In this document: one piece after another, positions 1 through 11,916 of the stretch
Numbering within the stretch: position 1 is the stretch's first letter
Layout of the letters: the number at the start of each line of letters is the position of its first letter
NCBI GenBank assembly: GCA_001641225.1
Contig: LSMY01000004.1
Span: forward strand, 174,342 to 238,341
DNA: 64,000 bases
From: Mycoplasma sp. Bg2
GTDB taxonomy: Bacteria; Bacillota_I; Bacilli_A; Mycoplasmatales; Hepatoplasmataceae
Direction of reading: 5' to 3'
Notes under the pieces: model-generated
What the model was told of the DNA's origin: nothing
What the model saw: the letters and a program-made list of their open reading frames with translations, nothing else
The model's database searches: none
Program-made: the position numbers and the translations under genes

Positions 1-321
1 ATAAAGAATTGTTGGTACAACTGTTAATCGTTCAAGGTTAACTGCATTCCAAATTTTTTTTATTTCTCTTTTATGTAATAACAGCTGTCTTGTCCGAGTT
101 TCATCATGAGTTCCCATTGTTTGATACTCATACTTTTTAACAGTCCCATTTAATCATTGCAAATTGCCTTTGCTATCAAAAACAATATATGATCCGGTTA
201 AATCGACATCTCCTGCTTTAATGGATTTTACTTCACTTCCAAGTAATGAGATGCCAGCTTCAAAGGTATCTTTAAGTTCATAATCAAATCTTGCTCGACG
301 GTTTTTAGCAATAATTTTCAC
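1..321 (-). CDS. smpB: SsrA-binding protein SmpB, C-terminus cut by window edge
   Basis: SmpB binds tmRNA and brings it to stalled ribosomes for trans-translation. The translated N-terminus (VKIIAKNRRARFDYELKD, then an EAGISLLGSEVKSIKAGDVDL-type stretch, then LLLHKREI) is the standard SmpB beta-barrel core. About 106 codons are visible; the C-terminal tail lies beyond base 1. The best start is a GTG whose last base in genome order is shared with the rnr TAG stop (1-nt overlap at 321), with an AGG-type ribosome binding site inside the end of rnr. One in-frame TGA is read as Trp. It follows rnr directly, a common pairing for RNase R and tmRNA quality control, which are functionally linked. Confidence 0.93.
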
Positions 322-2402
322 TAGACTACCTCCATGTCAACAGCACCCCTTATGGTGTCGACAGCTGCAATTTTAACTTGGATATTTTGTCCAATTTTAA
401 AACTTCTATTATTTTCTTTACCAATAATTGCTCTTTGTTCTGCGTCATATTGGTATTCATCATCAGTAAGTGAATCTAATCTTACAAGTCCTTGGGTAAA
501 GTTTTCTAGTTCAACAAAAAATCCAAAAGAAGTAATAGAAACAATTATTCCCACAAATTTTTCCCCAACAAGTTTTTGCATAAATCTTGCTTTTTTAATA
601 TCAGCGAGTTTTCTTTCTGCAACCATTCCTTCTTTTTCTTTTAAACTGGTTTCAAGTGCTAATGGAGTTAAATAAGAAAGTTCTATTTCAACTTCTTGGT
701 TATCTGGCAATTTGCCTTCATCAATAATCCATTTTTTAAGTAGACGGTGTACTACTAAATCTGGATATCTTCGAATTGGACTAGTAAAGTGTAAATAATC
801 ATCTAATCCTAAAGCATAATGCCCTTCATTAAATTGATGATATTTTGCTTTTTCCATTGATTGAATCGTATATCTTTTAATAATATTCCCATATTCTTTA
901 TCGTCAATCCGACGAATTAGTTGAGCAATATCTTTTGAAGTAATTGCATCATAAGGTTTATCAATTGTTTCTCCAAAACTTCTAAGTAAATAAAGAAAAT
1001 CAGTTAGTTTTTCTTCAACTGGTTTCCCATGTACCCGGAAAAGTCCAGGTAAATTATTTTTGCTAAAAGCTCTAGCAACTGTTTCATTAGTTATAACCAT
1101 TAAATCTTCAATCATTTTTTCTGCTGGTGTTTGGAATTTAGGGGTTAGCGCAATTGGTTCACCTTTTTTATCTAATCTAATTTGAATTTCTGGAAGAACA
1201 AAGTCAATCATTCCTTTTTCAATTTTTACTTTACGCATAATTTCTGCAAGATCTTTTGCAGCAAAAAGCATTTCAGAAAGTTTTTCATCATCTCTTAAAA
1301 ATTCAATTTCTTTAGTATAAAGTTTATCAACTTCATTATAAGTTAACCGATATTTTGATTCAATTTGTGAATTGAAAATTTTTGAATTAACCACTTTACC
1401 TTGAGGATTAATTTCCATTTCACATGTCATGGTTAGTTTTTTAGTACTTGGGTTTAATGAACATAAATCATTTGAAAGCTCTTCAGGAAGCATGGGCAGA
1501 ACATGATTAATAAGATAAACAGAAGTTCCTCGATCTTCAGCTTCATAATCAAGTTTAGAATCTCTTTCTACATAATGACTTACATCAGCAATATGCACTC
1601 CTAATTTATAATTTCCATTTGCTAGTTTTTGGACATCAATTGCATCATCTAAATCTTTGGAACTAATTCCATCAATGGTAACAATTATTCTTGAAGATAA
1701 ATCAGTTCTATTTCCAGGTGCTTTATTTTCTTCATTTTTAATTTCTTGTAAAATTTCTGGAGAAAAATCAAGACTCATATTGTTTTTATAAGTAACAATT
1801 AATCAGTCAATTGTAGCATCTGCTTCATTTCCGATTACATGATTTAAACTTAGTTGAATTACTAGATCATTAATATCTTTAAATGTTGTAGAAATAACAT
1901 CACCTTCATTAAGATCATCATAATTTTCTAATGTATAAGTATATTTGGTTTCTAAATCATCAGGGATAAATTGTTTTTCTCCTTCAACAATTCTAATCCG
2001 ACCAACAATATTATTTCCATTTCTTTTCATTACCCGCAGCACTTTACCTGCTCGGCGATCATCTGTTTGATCTGGATACTTGGGAAATAATTTTATTTTT
2101 ACAGTATCTCCTTCAAGGGCATTTAAAGTGAATTTTCCAGGAATAAAAACAGATAGAGTATCATTATCTACAAAACCAAAGTCTTTTCTTGTTGAATGAT
2201 AAATTCCTATTTCAGTTTCTTCATCTTTCAAATGATATTTATCAGTCTTTCTTGAATGATAAATTTTATTATCATGTCTTAAGCTTGTTAATGCTTCATC
2301 TAGCTGTTTTGATTGCTGAAAACCTTTAAGATTTAATTCTGCTCTTAAATCTTTAAAGTTTATTGGGTGTTTTTTTATAATATCTAAAATTTTTTGTTCC
2401 AT
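321..2402 (-). CDS. rnr: Ribonuclease R (3'-5' exoribonuclease)
   Basis: Processive 3'-5' exoribonuclease for structured RNA, about 693 residues. A standard-code reading splits it in two at a TGA codon (1803-1805), which is Trp here; the frame is continuous. Order: N-terminal winged-helix/cold-shock region (about 1-200), RNB catalytic domain with the acidic motif SSKDLDDAIDV near residue 250 and the HFTSPIRRYPDLVVHR signature further on, then a C-terminal S1 domain (FVGIIVSITSFGFFVELENF). Full length for the mycoplasma family. It lies between secG and smpB; smpB overlaps its stop by one base, so the two are probably translated together. Confidence 0.96.
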
Positions 2403-2438
2403 TGTTTTTTTCTATTCTCTTACATTTTCATATTTATT

Positions 2439-2693
2439 TTACATTGGTGTTGTTGGCGGTGTTACCCCAATTATCATCATTGCAAAGGCAATAAGGAAAA
2501 AAATGATTACCAAAATTCAAGTAATAATGTGTAGTCATTTATCAATTCCCCTTTTTTTAGTATTTTCAAAAAGTGAAATATCTTTTGTTCCTACAATTGA
2601 AGAACCAAGTGATTTCACTTTTCCTGATTGAATATAAATAAGGACAATTAGAATAATTCCGATAATTACTAAAATTGAAAGTAAAGCAACCAC
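2439..2693 (-). CDS. secG: Preprotein translocase subunit SecG
   Basis: Small accessory subunit of the SecYEG channel, 84 residues. It has two membrane segments (about residues 2-20 and 56-77) separated by a short polar loop with the SecG-like GSSIVGTKDISLFENTKKRG stretch. The start is a GTG that shares its G with the TAG stop of dnaB, the same one-base coupling seen at rnr/smpB. A TGA codon before HIITW is read as Trp. Gene order dnaB-secG-rnr-smpB; secG-rnr-smpB is a known Firmicute cluster, which supports the call although the protein is short. Confidence 0.85.
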
Positions 2694-4027
2694 TAATTTT
2701 CCCCCTCTTTAGTAATTATAGAAGATGTAACTTTTCCAAAAGCCATGTTAATTTTTAAATTAGCAACTCCAGTTGGTCCATTACGATGTTTTGAAATAAT
2801 TACATCTAAATCATGAACTTCTGAGGAAGGAAGATCATCTTTTTCTTTATAATAAGCTTCACGATAAAGGAACATAATTACATCAGCATCTTGTTCAATT
2901 GCACCTGATTCTCTAATATCAGACATTTGAGGCTTTTTATTTTCTCTTTGTTCAACCCGTCTAGAAAGTTGAGAAAGGGCAATTACTGGTAATTTTAGTT
3001 CTCTGGCAAGTGCTTTTAAAGTTCTTGAAATTTCTGAAACTGCAAGTTGTCTATTTTCCCGATTAGAATCAATTTCAATTAATTGTAAATAATCAATAAT
3101 AATTAAATCCAAAGGATTTATGGAATGAAGTTTTTTTGCTTTCCAAACTAGTTCATTAAGTCTTGCCCCTGGGGTATCATCAATTCATAAATTAAGTTTT
3201 TTAATATTATCCATTGCAACTTCTAAACGGAGTTGTTGATCTTTAGAAAGATATTGAACATTTTGTAAATTATTTAATTTAATTAGTGAATCAGTGGCAA
3301 CCAAACGTTGAATTAATTGCTCAGAAGGCATTTCAATAGAAAAGAAAGCAACATTTTTTTCACGAGAAACATTTTTTGCAAATTCTAAAGCAAAAGCTGT
3401 TTTCCCCATGGCTGGTCTTGCAGCTACAATTACAAAATCTCCTTCTTTAAGTCCCCCTAATTTTTCATCAAGTTGAGGAAGTCCAGATTTAATTCCTTCT
3501 ACATATCCAAATTTTTTAATATTTTCTAATTTAACATTAAATTCTGTTGTAAGTTCAAGAATGGAATTAAAGTCTTTTAATTCCCGATCTTTTGTAACTG
3601 CAAAAATTTGTGATTCAATATCTTCAATCAAAGTTTGCACTGGTTGTTCTTTAGAGACAACAGTATCCATTGCTTTTTGCAAGGTACTTTCTAAAACTCT
3701 TGCTTGGGCTTTATCTTTAATTATTTCCATATATCCTTCAAGATTAGAAGGAATTCCGGCTTGCATCATTAATTCGGCCAAATAAGCCATTCAGTCTTCT
3801 TTTTCTTTTATTTCAGACATACTGACAAGATATCCAGACAAAATAATTGGATCTGTTGTTTGCTGAAGTTGATAAACTTTCAACAAACATTCAAAAACTA
3901 ATTTATTTTTATGAATATAAAAATCATCAACTTTAATTGATTCTTTTGATTTGAAAAAAAGTTTAGGTTCTTTTAAAAATAAACCTAGTAGAGCATTTTC
4001 TGCTTCTTGCGAATAAAGTTTAATCAT
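2693..4027 (-). CDS. dnaB: Replicative DNA helicase DnaB
   Basis: Hexameric 5'-3' replicative helicase (called dnaC in Bacillus), 444 residues, continuous through several TGA-Trp codons. The N-terminal helical domain begins SQEAENALLGLFLKE. The RecA-like ATPase carries Walker A ARPAMGKTA near residue 205 and Walker B DLIIIDYLQLI near 306-317, followed by SRTLKALARELKLPVIALSQLSR and the DIRESGAIEQDAD motif. The start ATG lies two bases after the gdpP stop. Bacterial relatives often have rplI between gdpP and dnaB; here there is no room for it. Confidence 0.97.
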
Positions 4028-4029
4028 AG

Positions 4030-6006
4030 CTATTTTTTCTTAATAATATTTTCCCTAATTACACTAATTATTTTTTCTTGGAAATCTTTATAATTTTTAA
4101 CTTCGGAATGTTTTCAGGTTGCTGCTGAAGCAGTAAAGTGGCCTCCACCACCAAGTTGTTCAACAATAAATTGTACATTTACTTTTTCACTTGATCTTGC
4201 AGACATTTTAATAATTCCGCTCCCCATATTACCAACCACAAAAGCAGCTTCAATCCCTTTATAATTAAGCAATTGATCTGCAAAAACAGAAATGTTTTCA
4301 TCACTTAAAATGTGATTTAATGGTAAACAAGAAATAACAACCTTACTATTAATGCTAATTAAATTTTCAAGCACTTTATTAAATAAAGGAATGTCATCAA
4401 AACTTTGTTTGAATTGTTCATGGACAAATTCTTGGTTTGCATTATTTATAAGTAAATAACTTATATTTTCAAAAGTTCTAGCACTTACATTAGTAGAAAG
4501 TGATTTAGTATCTAAATAAATTCCTCCAAGAAGTAGGGTTGCAATAATTTCATCAATAATTTTTTGTCCATTTGCTTCATAGAATGTATAAAGTTCAGAA
4601 ACAATTTCAGAAGAAGAACTTGATGAAGTTTTAATATAAGTATTTTCTTCATCAATATCAATTCGATCTACTCCAATTCGGTGATGGTCAATTACATAAA
4701 TAGAATCCCTTTTGAAAAGAGAAACAATTTTATCAACTTGACTTCTTTTTTCACTATTTACATCTAAAACAATTAATAATGATTTTTGTGAAATAAATTT
4801 CTTTGCTTCAAGTTGATCAATAAAGAAAGATTTATCTTCTTTGGTAAGAAGTTTATAAAATTCATTTGTTGAATCTAGACGTTCAGTAAGCACAATATGT
4901 GGTTTTCCGCCTAAATTTCTAATTAAATTTAATAAAGCATAACAAGAACCAAGGGCATCATCATCAGCCATTTTGTGTGAAGTTATAAAAATTTCATTAG
5001 AATTTCTAACTCTTGTTACTAAACGATCATAGAAGAACTTAATTCCAATTCTTGATTGATCTTGATCAACTAGAGAAGAAGTTCCAATATATTCAATTTT
5101 TCCTTCTGGATATTGAAGAACAATTTGATCTCCACCTCTATTTTGTGCTAATTGCACTGCATTTGTTGCTTCCTTAATTAATAAACCAAGTTCTTGATTA
5201 CCAAAAGCAATTCCATAAGAAATTGAAATCTCAGAAGAATTTTGTCCTAGTTTATGATTGAGCTGATCAAAAAGCTTTTTCGCATTATTTTTGGTAACTC
5301 ATTTAACTTTAGATCAGCCAGCAATTACAATTGATTGTTCTCCAGATGAATTAGCAGTTCGATATATTCCATCATATTTTTTTGCAAAATCATCAAAGAA
5401 TGAATTAATAATTAAAACTGAAATTGATCTTTCATTATCATTTTGTTTTAATTTATTTGAATAAGAAACATGAAAGCTAATTACTGCTTGTTGTTTTGAA
5501 TCAATATAGCTTTCTAATCTTTTTACTGCAGTTACATCTTTTAAAATTAAAGTGTTAGCAGTAACATCATTTATTACTTGAAATTGTTGTTCATTATGTT
5601 TAAGTAAAGTACTTTTACTTTCATCATGATATATTTTTGAAATCTTTTTATTAACAAATGAACCGAACCCTAAATTAATTAATCAATTAGAAACATAAAT
5701 GATTCGGTCGTCTTCATCATAAAACATAAATCCGGCATCAAATTTACGATCAATAACTGCTTCAAGTGACCAGATAGAGCGAATAAATTGTTGACTATTT
5801 TTAAATGTTTTATAACGGTAATGATAATAAAAAAGAATTAAAATAAAGAGCGCCCCTAAAATGGAAATTAATAAACAAATTAACCCGAAATAATCATGTT
5901 TTCCGTTTATTATAATATAAAACCCTGTTCCAAGAAATGCAAAAGTTACAATAAAAAGCAAAATTGCTTCTCATTTAAATAACATTTCTTTTTTAAAGTT
6001 TCCCAT
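4030..6006 (-). CDS. gdpP: Cyclic-di-AMP phosphodiesterase GdpP (DHH/DHHA1)
   Basis: Membrane-bound phosphodiesterase that hydrolyses c-di-AMP, 658 residues. Two membrane helices near the N-terminus (about 16-33 and 42-63), a PAS-like region with IWSLEAVIDRKFDAGFMFYD, a degenerate GGDEF-like region, then the DHH domain with MADDDALGS near 345 and VIDHHR near 435, and DHHA1 ending in GGGGHFTASAAT near 625. Metal-binding Asp/His motifs are intact. The start at 6006 has a strong GGGGGT ribosome binding site. Several TGA-Trp codons interrupt a standard-code reading. It sits after rpsR, the usual position. Confidence 0.93.
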
Positions 6007-6026
6007 AATGAGTACCCCCTAATTTT

Positions 6027-6284
6027 TTATTTAACTACAAATGGTAACAAGGCAACTTCACGAGATTGTTTAATTGCAGTTGCAAGTTTTCTTTGGTAAA
6101 GTGCGGATGTTCCAGTTATACGTCTTGGTAAAATTTTTCCACTATTAGTAGAAATAAATTTTTTCAAAATTTCAACATCTTTGTAATCTATATACTCAAT
6201 TTTTTGTTGTGTAAATAAACATGGTTTATTTGATTTAATTGGTTTTTTCTTAATTGTTTTTCTACCTTTTGCTGTTCTTGGCAT
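6027..6284 (-). CDS. rpsR: 30S ribosomal protein S18
   Basis: Small-subunit protein that pairs with S6 on the platform, 85 residues. The conserved block from DYKDVEILKKFIS through GKILPRRITGTSALYQ and on to RKLATAIKQSREVALLPF is diagnostic. The N-terminal basic extension (TAKGRKTIKKKPIKS) fits mollicute S18. A start ATG with an AGGAG-type site is preceded by ssb; together with rpsF they form the rpsF-ssb-rpsR operon. Confidence 0.97.
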   Translation of the reverse strand: MPRTAKGRKTIKKKPIKSNKPCLFTQQKIEYIDYKDVEILKKFISTNSGKILPRRITGTSALYQRKLATAIKQSREVALLPFVVK

Positions 6285-6304
6285 GTTCTATTCTCCTTTA
6301 TTTT

Positions 6305-6790
6305 CTAGAATTCAATTGAATTTCAATCAATTTCTTCTTCTTTTTCGTTTTTATCTTCTTTTACTTCTTTTTGTGCAAAAGCATTATTTGTTTTTGCGGG
6401 TGAAGTTTGCATTGTTGTTTGATTTACGCTAACTTCTTTATCAAAAGAAAGTTGATCAGATGATCCATTTCTTTCTTGTGCTTGGTTTTTAGATTCTAAG
6501 AAAGTAATTTGGCTAACATTAACGTTAACTCTAGTATCATAGTTTCCATCACGTTGTTGAGTAAAAACTTCAATTCTTCCTTCAGCTCCAATTAATGCCC
6601 CTTTATTTAAAAATTTAGCCATTAATTCTGCTGTCCCTCTTCAGGCAGTACAATTAATAAAATCAGTTTGATCTGTTCTTCCATTTCTTGCTACTGCTAA
6701 TGTAAAAAAGGTATAGGGAGTTCCATCATTAGTTTTTCTTAACTCGACATTATTTGTTAATCTTCCAGTAAGAATTACTCTATTAATCAT
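6305..6790 (-). CDS. ssb: Single-stranded DNA-binding protein
   Basis: OB-fold protein that coats single-stranded DNA in replication and repair, 161 residues. It starts MINRVILTGRLTNNVELR with FFTLAVARNGRTDQTDFINC and a GRIEVFTQQRDGNYDTRV strand pair. A Gln/Asn/Lys-rich linker follows from about residue 110. The last codons read EIDWNSIEF (the W is TGA), giving an acidic tail with terminal Phe, which is how SSB recruits partners. Its ATG overlaps the rpsF stop by 8 nt, implying translational coupling. Confidence 0.95.
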
Positions 6791-7265
6791 TTGCTGCCTC
6801 TTTTTTAGGTGTTTCAGCAGGTTTTACTTCTGCAGCTGGTTTAGCTTTAGCTTCACTACTTGCAACTTTTCTTTCACTATCAATTGGTCTAGGACGAGCA
6901 TTACGATCAGGTCTTTGCCCTTGTCTTCCCCTTCTTTCAGGAAACTTCAGCGCTGCTGAAGTTTTTCTATCAAAGGGTCATGCTTTTTCATGCATTAAAA
7001 TTAGAGGTCTTAAGATCTCTTTTTTGTTTATTGCGATATATTCTTTTAAATCAACAATTTTATCTGGAGTTGTTTCAACATAATAAAGCACATAAGTTGC
7101 TTCATCATGATGTTGAATTTGGTAAGCTAATTTTTTCTTACCTCATTCTTCTTTTTTAACAATGGTTCCACCCATTTTTGATTCAATATCCTTAACAATT
7201 TTGTCAAGATTATTTTGTTCTAGGGTTGGGCTTAAAAGCACCAACACTTCGTATTTTCTATCCAT
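6783..7265 (-). CDS. rpsF: 30S ribosomal protein S6 with charged C-terminal extension
   Basis: Small-subunit platform protein, 160 residues. The ferredoxin-like core is clear: MDRKYEVLVLLSPTLEQ, KKLAYQIQHHDEATYVLYY and a RPLILMHEK end. After about residue 100 a basic stretch (ERRGRQGQRPDRNARPRP) and an Ala/Lys/Pro-rich tail are added; such tails are common on mollicute S6. First gene of the rpsF-ssb-rpsR unit; good AGGAGG-type site upstream of the ATG. Confidence 0.95.
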
Positions 7266-7395
7266 TTCTTCCTCCTCTTGGTATATTACTACTAGTCATT
7301 TTTACCTAATAGCAAGGATGTTAAATCAATCTTATTTTATCAAAATTAAGATGAGATTAAAAGAGAAAATAATAAAAGCTAATTATCTAATTAAA

Positions 7396-9081
7396 TTAAT
7401 AGCAATATTTTTTTATGATTGTATTTTTTGCTTTAAATTCATGCAAAATTTCTTTTTGCATTTTTTTGAACATTTTGTCTTGTTTATAAAGCCCTCTTTT
7501 TTCAATTGAAGCATACATTCAAAATAAACTAATGGTACCAATAAAAATATCTACAACTGGAAGGACCCAAAAAATCCCTAAAGTTGGCCAAATTGGTTCG
7601 GTTGAACCTGGTAAAAATAGTCCATTCCCATCATAACTTGCATTTCAAGGTAAAAAGGAATTATTTCAAGCTAATTTTGCATCTTGAACAGTAAAACCAA
7701 TAAGTAATGCTAACCCAAAAAGTAAAATTGGTTTTGAAAAGATAATTATATTAGCCTTTTTAACTTCTCCTAATGCTTGGAAATAAAGTCCAACAAAAAG
7801 GATGAAGTTCCCAAAGGCAAACCCAATAATCATAATTTGGCAAATTCGTTGAGCCAGTCAGTCATCAGGTGCTACAAAAACTTTAGTAACGATGACTGGA
7901 AATAGTAATACTACAAGGGTAAGGGCGGCAGTTACAACTGCTAGAACCCTAAAACCTAGTTTCCTTGCTTCATGGAGGCGTTCCTGGTCATTTATATTGT
8001 AATTGTAGTTAATTAGCGGAACCACCGAAACAATCGTGGCTAAGGCAATTAAACTTAAAAGGGTACAGAAATTAGAATAATCTTGAAAACTTGCCGAATA
8101 GAATAAAATTGTGTCAAAATCATTGTAAAAAACAAACCCAATTGATAAAATCATAGAAAAGATAATTGCAACTTGTAAAAGTTCAAGCCCCATGTAAGAA
8201 GACCCATTTTTAAAAATTCCCCCAACATCTTGTTTTGCAGTTTTTCAATCTCATCTTTTTGTTGTTGTTGATGATCTTGTTTTTAAGTAGTAAATAAAAC
8301 AAAAAGTCCCGAAACTTTGGGCAAGTAGTGTTGCGAAAGCAGCTCCAACTAAATTCATTCCAAAAACAATTACAAAAAGAAAATCTAAAACAATATTAGT
8401 TCCAAGTCCAAGTAAATTTACATAAATAGAAACAATTGGTTTCCCTTCTTCTCTAAGTAAATAAGGCGCTGCCACCAAGGCAATATAAGGAATTGTTCCA
8501 AAGGCTTGAATTCTTAAATACCATGCCCCTTGTTGAAGGATATGCCCTTGCACACCTCCACTTTCAACTGTTGGCGCTCATTCGCTATTCATTAGGGGAT
8601 TATTTAGTCAATTTTCTTTGAAAAATGGTTGAAATCCAGACCCAATTCAAATTCAAACTTTAGCAAAGGGAAGTAAAAGCAAGGTTAAGACAAGCCCAAT
8701 GATAAAACAAATTGGTAAAAAAGAATCCATAATTTGTTGTTCACGAATTTTATCATTTGCTGCTCTAGCTTTAGAAAGGTTATAACTAATTGCTCCACCA
8801 ACCATAATTCCAGCAGAAACTAAAATTAAAGTATAAGGAATAGCATAACCAATTGCCGTTGCTCCATTGGCACCATAACTACCTGCACTTGTATCCCAAT
8901 GTCAACCAATTTCTCCAAAAATATCTCCCGAATGAAAACCATGGGTGACAAAAATACCATCAAAGACAACAAAAGTTCCAGTAATTACGACTGAAATTAA
9001 GGTTGGAATCCAAATTGTAAAAAAAAGATCTTTAATCTTGCTGTGTCCAAGATCAAAGTCCTTCTGTTTGAGCATTTTCAT
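7396..9081 (-). CDS. MATE-family multidrug/organic cation exporter
   Basis: Polytopic membrane protein of 561 residues with about 12 hydrophobic segments in two halves. The MATE pattern is visible in the middle (QQGAWYLRIQAFGTIPYIAL followed by NLLGLGTNIVLDFLFVIVF) and in IMVGGAISYNLSKARAAND in the N-half. Such proteins export drugs or metabolites with Na+ or H+; the substrate here is unknown. The protein is about 100 residues longer than typical MATE proteins because of a long loop near residues 150-200 and a basic cytoplasmic C-terminus. Several TGA-Trp codons. It sits between parB and rpsF, where relatives often carry ychF. Confidence 0.8.
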
Positions 9082-9138
9082 GATAATAAATTAAGTTTGA
9101 TTTATTTTTATTATTATATCATTAGTAAAATTATTTAA

Positions 9139-10098
9139 TTATTTTTCAAGAGCATCAAGTCTTTCTAAAATCCGATTTAATTGGTCTTTCCCTCGATATT
9201 TAATAATGATTCTATTTTTAGTTAATTCAACTTTAGTTTTTAATTTTGCTCTTATTAAATCTTCAACATAAACTAGATCTTCATTTTTTACTTGTTTAAC
9301 TGCCTTTTTATTTGCTCTTGCAAGTCTGAGTTTATAAACCCGGACAAAATTTTCCACTTCACGAACTGATAAAGTATCATTGTTTATTTTAATAATCATT
9401 TTATTAGTATAGTTTTTCCCAAGTCCAATTAGTGGACGAGCATGACCATAAGAAATTTCCCCAGTTAAAACTGCATTAATCAATTTTTGATTTGCATTTA
9501 GAATTCGCACAGAATTAGCAACGTAAGATCTTGATTTTCCAATTACTTTTGAAACTTGATCTTGTGTTAATTTTTGCAATTCCATTAAATGATCAATTGC
9601 ATAAGCTTCTTCAATAGGGTTAAGGTCTTCCCTTTGCATATTTTCAATAAGGGTAATGGTTTGCATTGCTTGATTATCTAAATCAGAAATAATAGCAGGA
9701 ATAGAATTTTTACCGGCAAGTAAAGAAGCACGTACTCTTCTTTCACCAGCTACAATATAATATTTATTGCCTTCTGTTGCTTTTACAATAATTGGAGAAA
9801 AAACTCCATTTTCTCTTATTGAAGTTGCTAGTTCTTCAAGTTGGTCTTCATCAAAGACTTGTCGAGGTTGATAAGGATTTGATTCTAGAAGTTCAATTTT
9901 TAAATCAGAAACAACAATTCCTTTTGCTTTTAGTTCGGTTGTTGTTGCATTATTTATTTCATCAATTGTTGCAAGTAAATTACCACTATAAAGAAGATCA
10001 AGTCCTCGTCCTAAAGTTTTTTTAGTTTCTTTTTTAGGAGCAACTTTTTTTGTTGTACTTGTTTCTTTTTTAGTTTGAGTTTTTTTATTTGTTACCAT
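9139..10098 (-). CDS. parB: Chromosome partitioning protein ParB/Spo0J
   Basis: Centromere-binding CTPase that loads at parS and works with ParA, 319 residues. A Lys/Thr-rich N-terminus leads to KKTLGRGLDLLYS, the ParB/Srx domain (LLESNPYQPRQVFDEDQLEE, then VAGERRVRASLLAG), ENMQREDLNPIEEA, and a helix-turn-helix (LTQDQVSKVIGKSRSYVANS). A C-terminal dimerisation region follows. The GERR motif for CTP binding is intact. Its expected partner parA is not adjacent but lies about 36 kb away at 46562-47329 on the same strand. No parS was identified by eye. Confidence 0.92.
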   Translation of the reverse strand: MVTNKKTQTKKETSTTKKVAPKKETKKTLGRGLDLLYSGNLLATIDEINNATTTELKAKGIVVSDLKIELLESNPYQPRQVFDEDQLEELATSIRENGVFSPIIVKATEGNKYYIVAGERRVRASLLAGKNSIPAIISDLDNQAMQTITLIENMQREDLNPIEEAYAIDHLMELQKLTQDQVSKVIGKSRSYVANSVRILNANQKLINAVLTGEISYGHARPLIGLGKNYTNKMIIKINNDTLSVREVENFVRVYKLRLARANKKAVKQVKNEDLVYVEDLIRAKLKTKVELTKNRIIIKYRGKDQLNRILERLDALEK

Positions 10099-10173
10099 AA
10101 TTACTTTTATTTATTAATTAAATTATATATTAGATAATTTATATATTTTATTTATAAATTATCAAACTAGAAC

Positions 10174-10986
10174 TTATTTTTTATTATATTTAAGAAAAAT
10201 TTTGTTTACTAGTACAAGAGTTTTATCACCTTTTACATATTTAAAGGTTCCGTATGTTTCATGATAAATTGCAAGTCAAGCAAGAATTGTTCCAATTAGT
10301 GAAATAAAGAAAATAGATGAACTTATAGCTGCAGTATAAGATTGAGTTTTAAAAAACATTGTAAGAGTCATTGTAGAAGCAACCATAGCAATCATAAATC
10401 CCTCAATATATCCAAACATTTGTAATCCTGCTCCGCCAAGAGCAAAAACAAAGGCAACAGAATCAAGTATAGGAAAATGATCAAATTGAACAAGTAAACT
10501 AAGTCCATAAGATAATCCTAAATATAAAACAAGTAATCCAAAAAAATATCTAATTTTTAGTCTTCTTGGAATTTTATTTGCTAATCCTTGTCCCTTTCTT
10601 TCACTTCATCTCCCATAACGAATAATTAAGGGAAATCATAAAAGAAAGGCTTTAAAGGCATTTACATAAATTCCTAGCATAATATTATTGAATACAAAAA
10701 GCACCATTGAGATAGTATTAAAATAGAAAAATTTTCTTTCTAGTCTAATTGTATAAATTGTTGCTGCTATAGAAATTGTTCCGGCGAGTGTTTGAATAAT
10801 AATTAATCAAGCAAACATTTTCCCATTTTCATTAGTTGGAATAATTCCGTAAAACTTAAATCCACAAAGTAAAATTATTTGAACAATAAAAATCACTAAA
10901 TAAAAAAGCAAATTTATTGGAATTGCTCATTTTCAAAAGTAAAATTTCTTAATTTTTTCAGATAAAAACTTTAGATTACTTTCCAT
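10174..10986 (-). CDS. PnuC-like membrane transporter, copy 1
   Basis: Integral membrane protein of 270 residues with about seven to eight helices. Two similar three-helix halves can be seen: an N-half with LAGTISIAATIYTIRLER and FFYFNTISMVLFVFNNIMLG, and a C-half with FALGGAGLQMFGYIEGFM and ISLIGTILAWLAIYHETYG. This internal repeat and the aromatic/Gly pattern resemble the PnuC vitamin-precursor transporters (nicotinamide mononucleotide or riboside); I infer the family from pattern only. First of three tandem paralogues, with a fourth at 50334-51140. Trp codons are mostly TGA. Substrate unknown. Confidence 0.6.
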
Positions 10987-11080
10987 TATATAATTATACT
11001 TTTCAAAAATAGTTAATTAAAAAATCACCTAAGTGATTTTAATAAAATAAGATAAGAATTTATTTTAGTTCAATTATTAA

Positions 11081-11896
11081 TTAGTGTTTAATTAATAATT
11101 GATTAATTAAAATAAGATCTTTACCTGGTTTGACATGTTTGAATGTTCCATAATTTTCATAGTAAATTGCAAGCCAAGAAAGGATTGTTCCTACTAGTGA
11201 AATAATTCACACAGTTTGGGTCACAATCATTGTATAAGAGTGCAATTGAATTCACATTACTAAAATTAGAATTGCCCCAACAAGTGAAAAGACAAATCCT
11301 TCAATAATTCCATACATTTCTAAAAAGGCTCCACCTAAACTAAAAACAAAAGCAGCACAATCTAAAAAGGGCTTAGATTCTTTTTCAAAAACATTAGCAA
11401 TTAAAAAACCAAATCCCGCAGATAATCCAAGGTAAAAAATAGCAATCCCCACAAAATATTGGAGTTTTAATCTTCTAGGAATTCGATTTATTTTTCCTTT
11501 ATCTGATTTGTCACTTCAACGCACATAACGAACAATAAGGGGAAATCATAAAAGGAAGATTTTAATTCCATTTACAAATAGTCCTTGCATTATATTATTA
11601 AAAAGAAAAAGGATCATGGACATGGTATTAAAATAAAAATATCTTCTTTTTAAACGAATTGTATAAATGGTTGCAGTAATTGAAACTAGAGCTGCTGCCG
11701 TTTGTACAATAAGCAATCAAGGAACATGTTCCTCATTTGGTCTTATGGGGGCAATTCCTCACATGCCAAAACCAAAAATTAAAGTAACTTGAATAACAAA
11801 AAGAATGATATAAACCATTAAGTTAATTGGAATTGCTCATTTCCAAAAGTAAAATTGTTTTACTTTTGCAGATAAAAATTTTAATTTTGTTTCCAT
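11081..11896 (-). CDS. PnuC-like membrane transporter, copy 2
   Basis: Paralogue of the neighbouring copy 1, 271 residues, with the same start (METKLKFLSAKVKQFYF) and the same helix pattern, including FLDCAAFVFSLGGAFLEMYG and a C-terminal ENYGTFKHVKPGKDLILIN. It is closest to the plus-strand copy at 50334-51140 in its N-terminus. Positioned between copies 1 and 3 with short gaps (about 95 and 20 nt), so copies 3 and 2 could be cotranscribed. Family assignment as for copy 1; substrate unknown. Confidence 0.6.
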
Positions 11897-11916
11897 ACTG
11901 ATTAATTATATAGAGA

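Noticed and set aside
1779..1805. Apparent frameshift splitting rnr into two genes
   Set aside because: The break is a TGA codon in the same frame; read as Trp it yields a full-length RNase R.
4028..4032. Missing rplI between gdpP and dnaB as a notable loss
   Set aside because: The spacing is two bases so it is absent here, but rplI may lie elsewhere in the genome and its position varies.
10240..10275. A TGTTTCATGATAAA stretch near parB as a parS site
   Set aside because: It matches only part of the known TGTTTCACGTGAAACA palindrome and lies within the coding sequence of PnuC-like copy 1.
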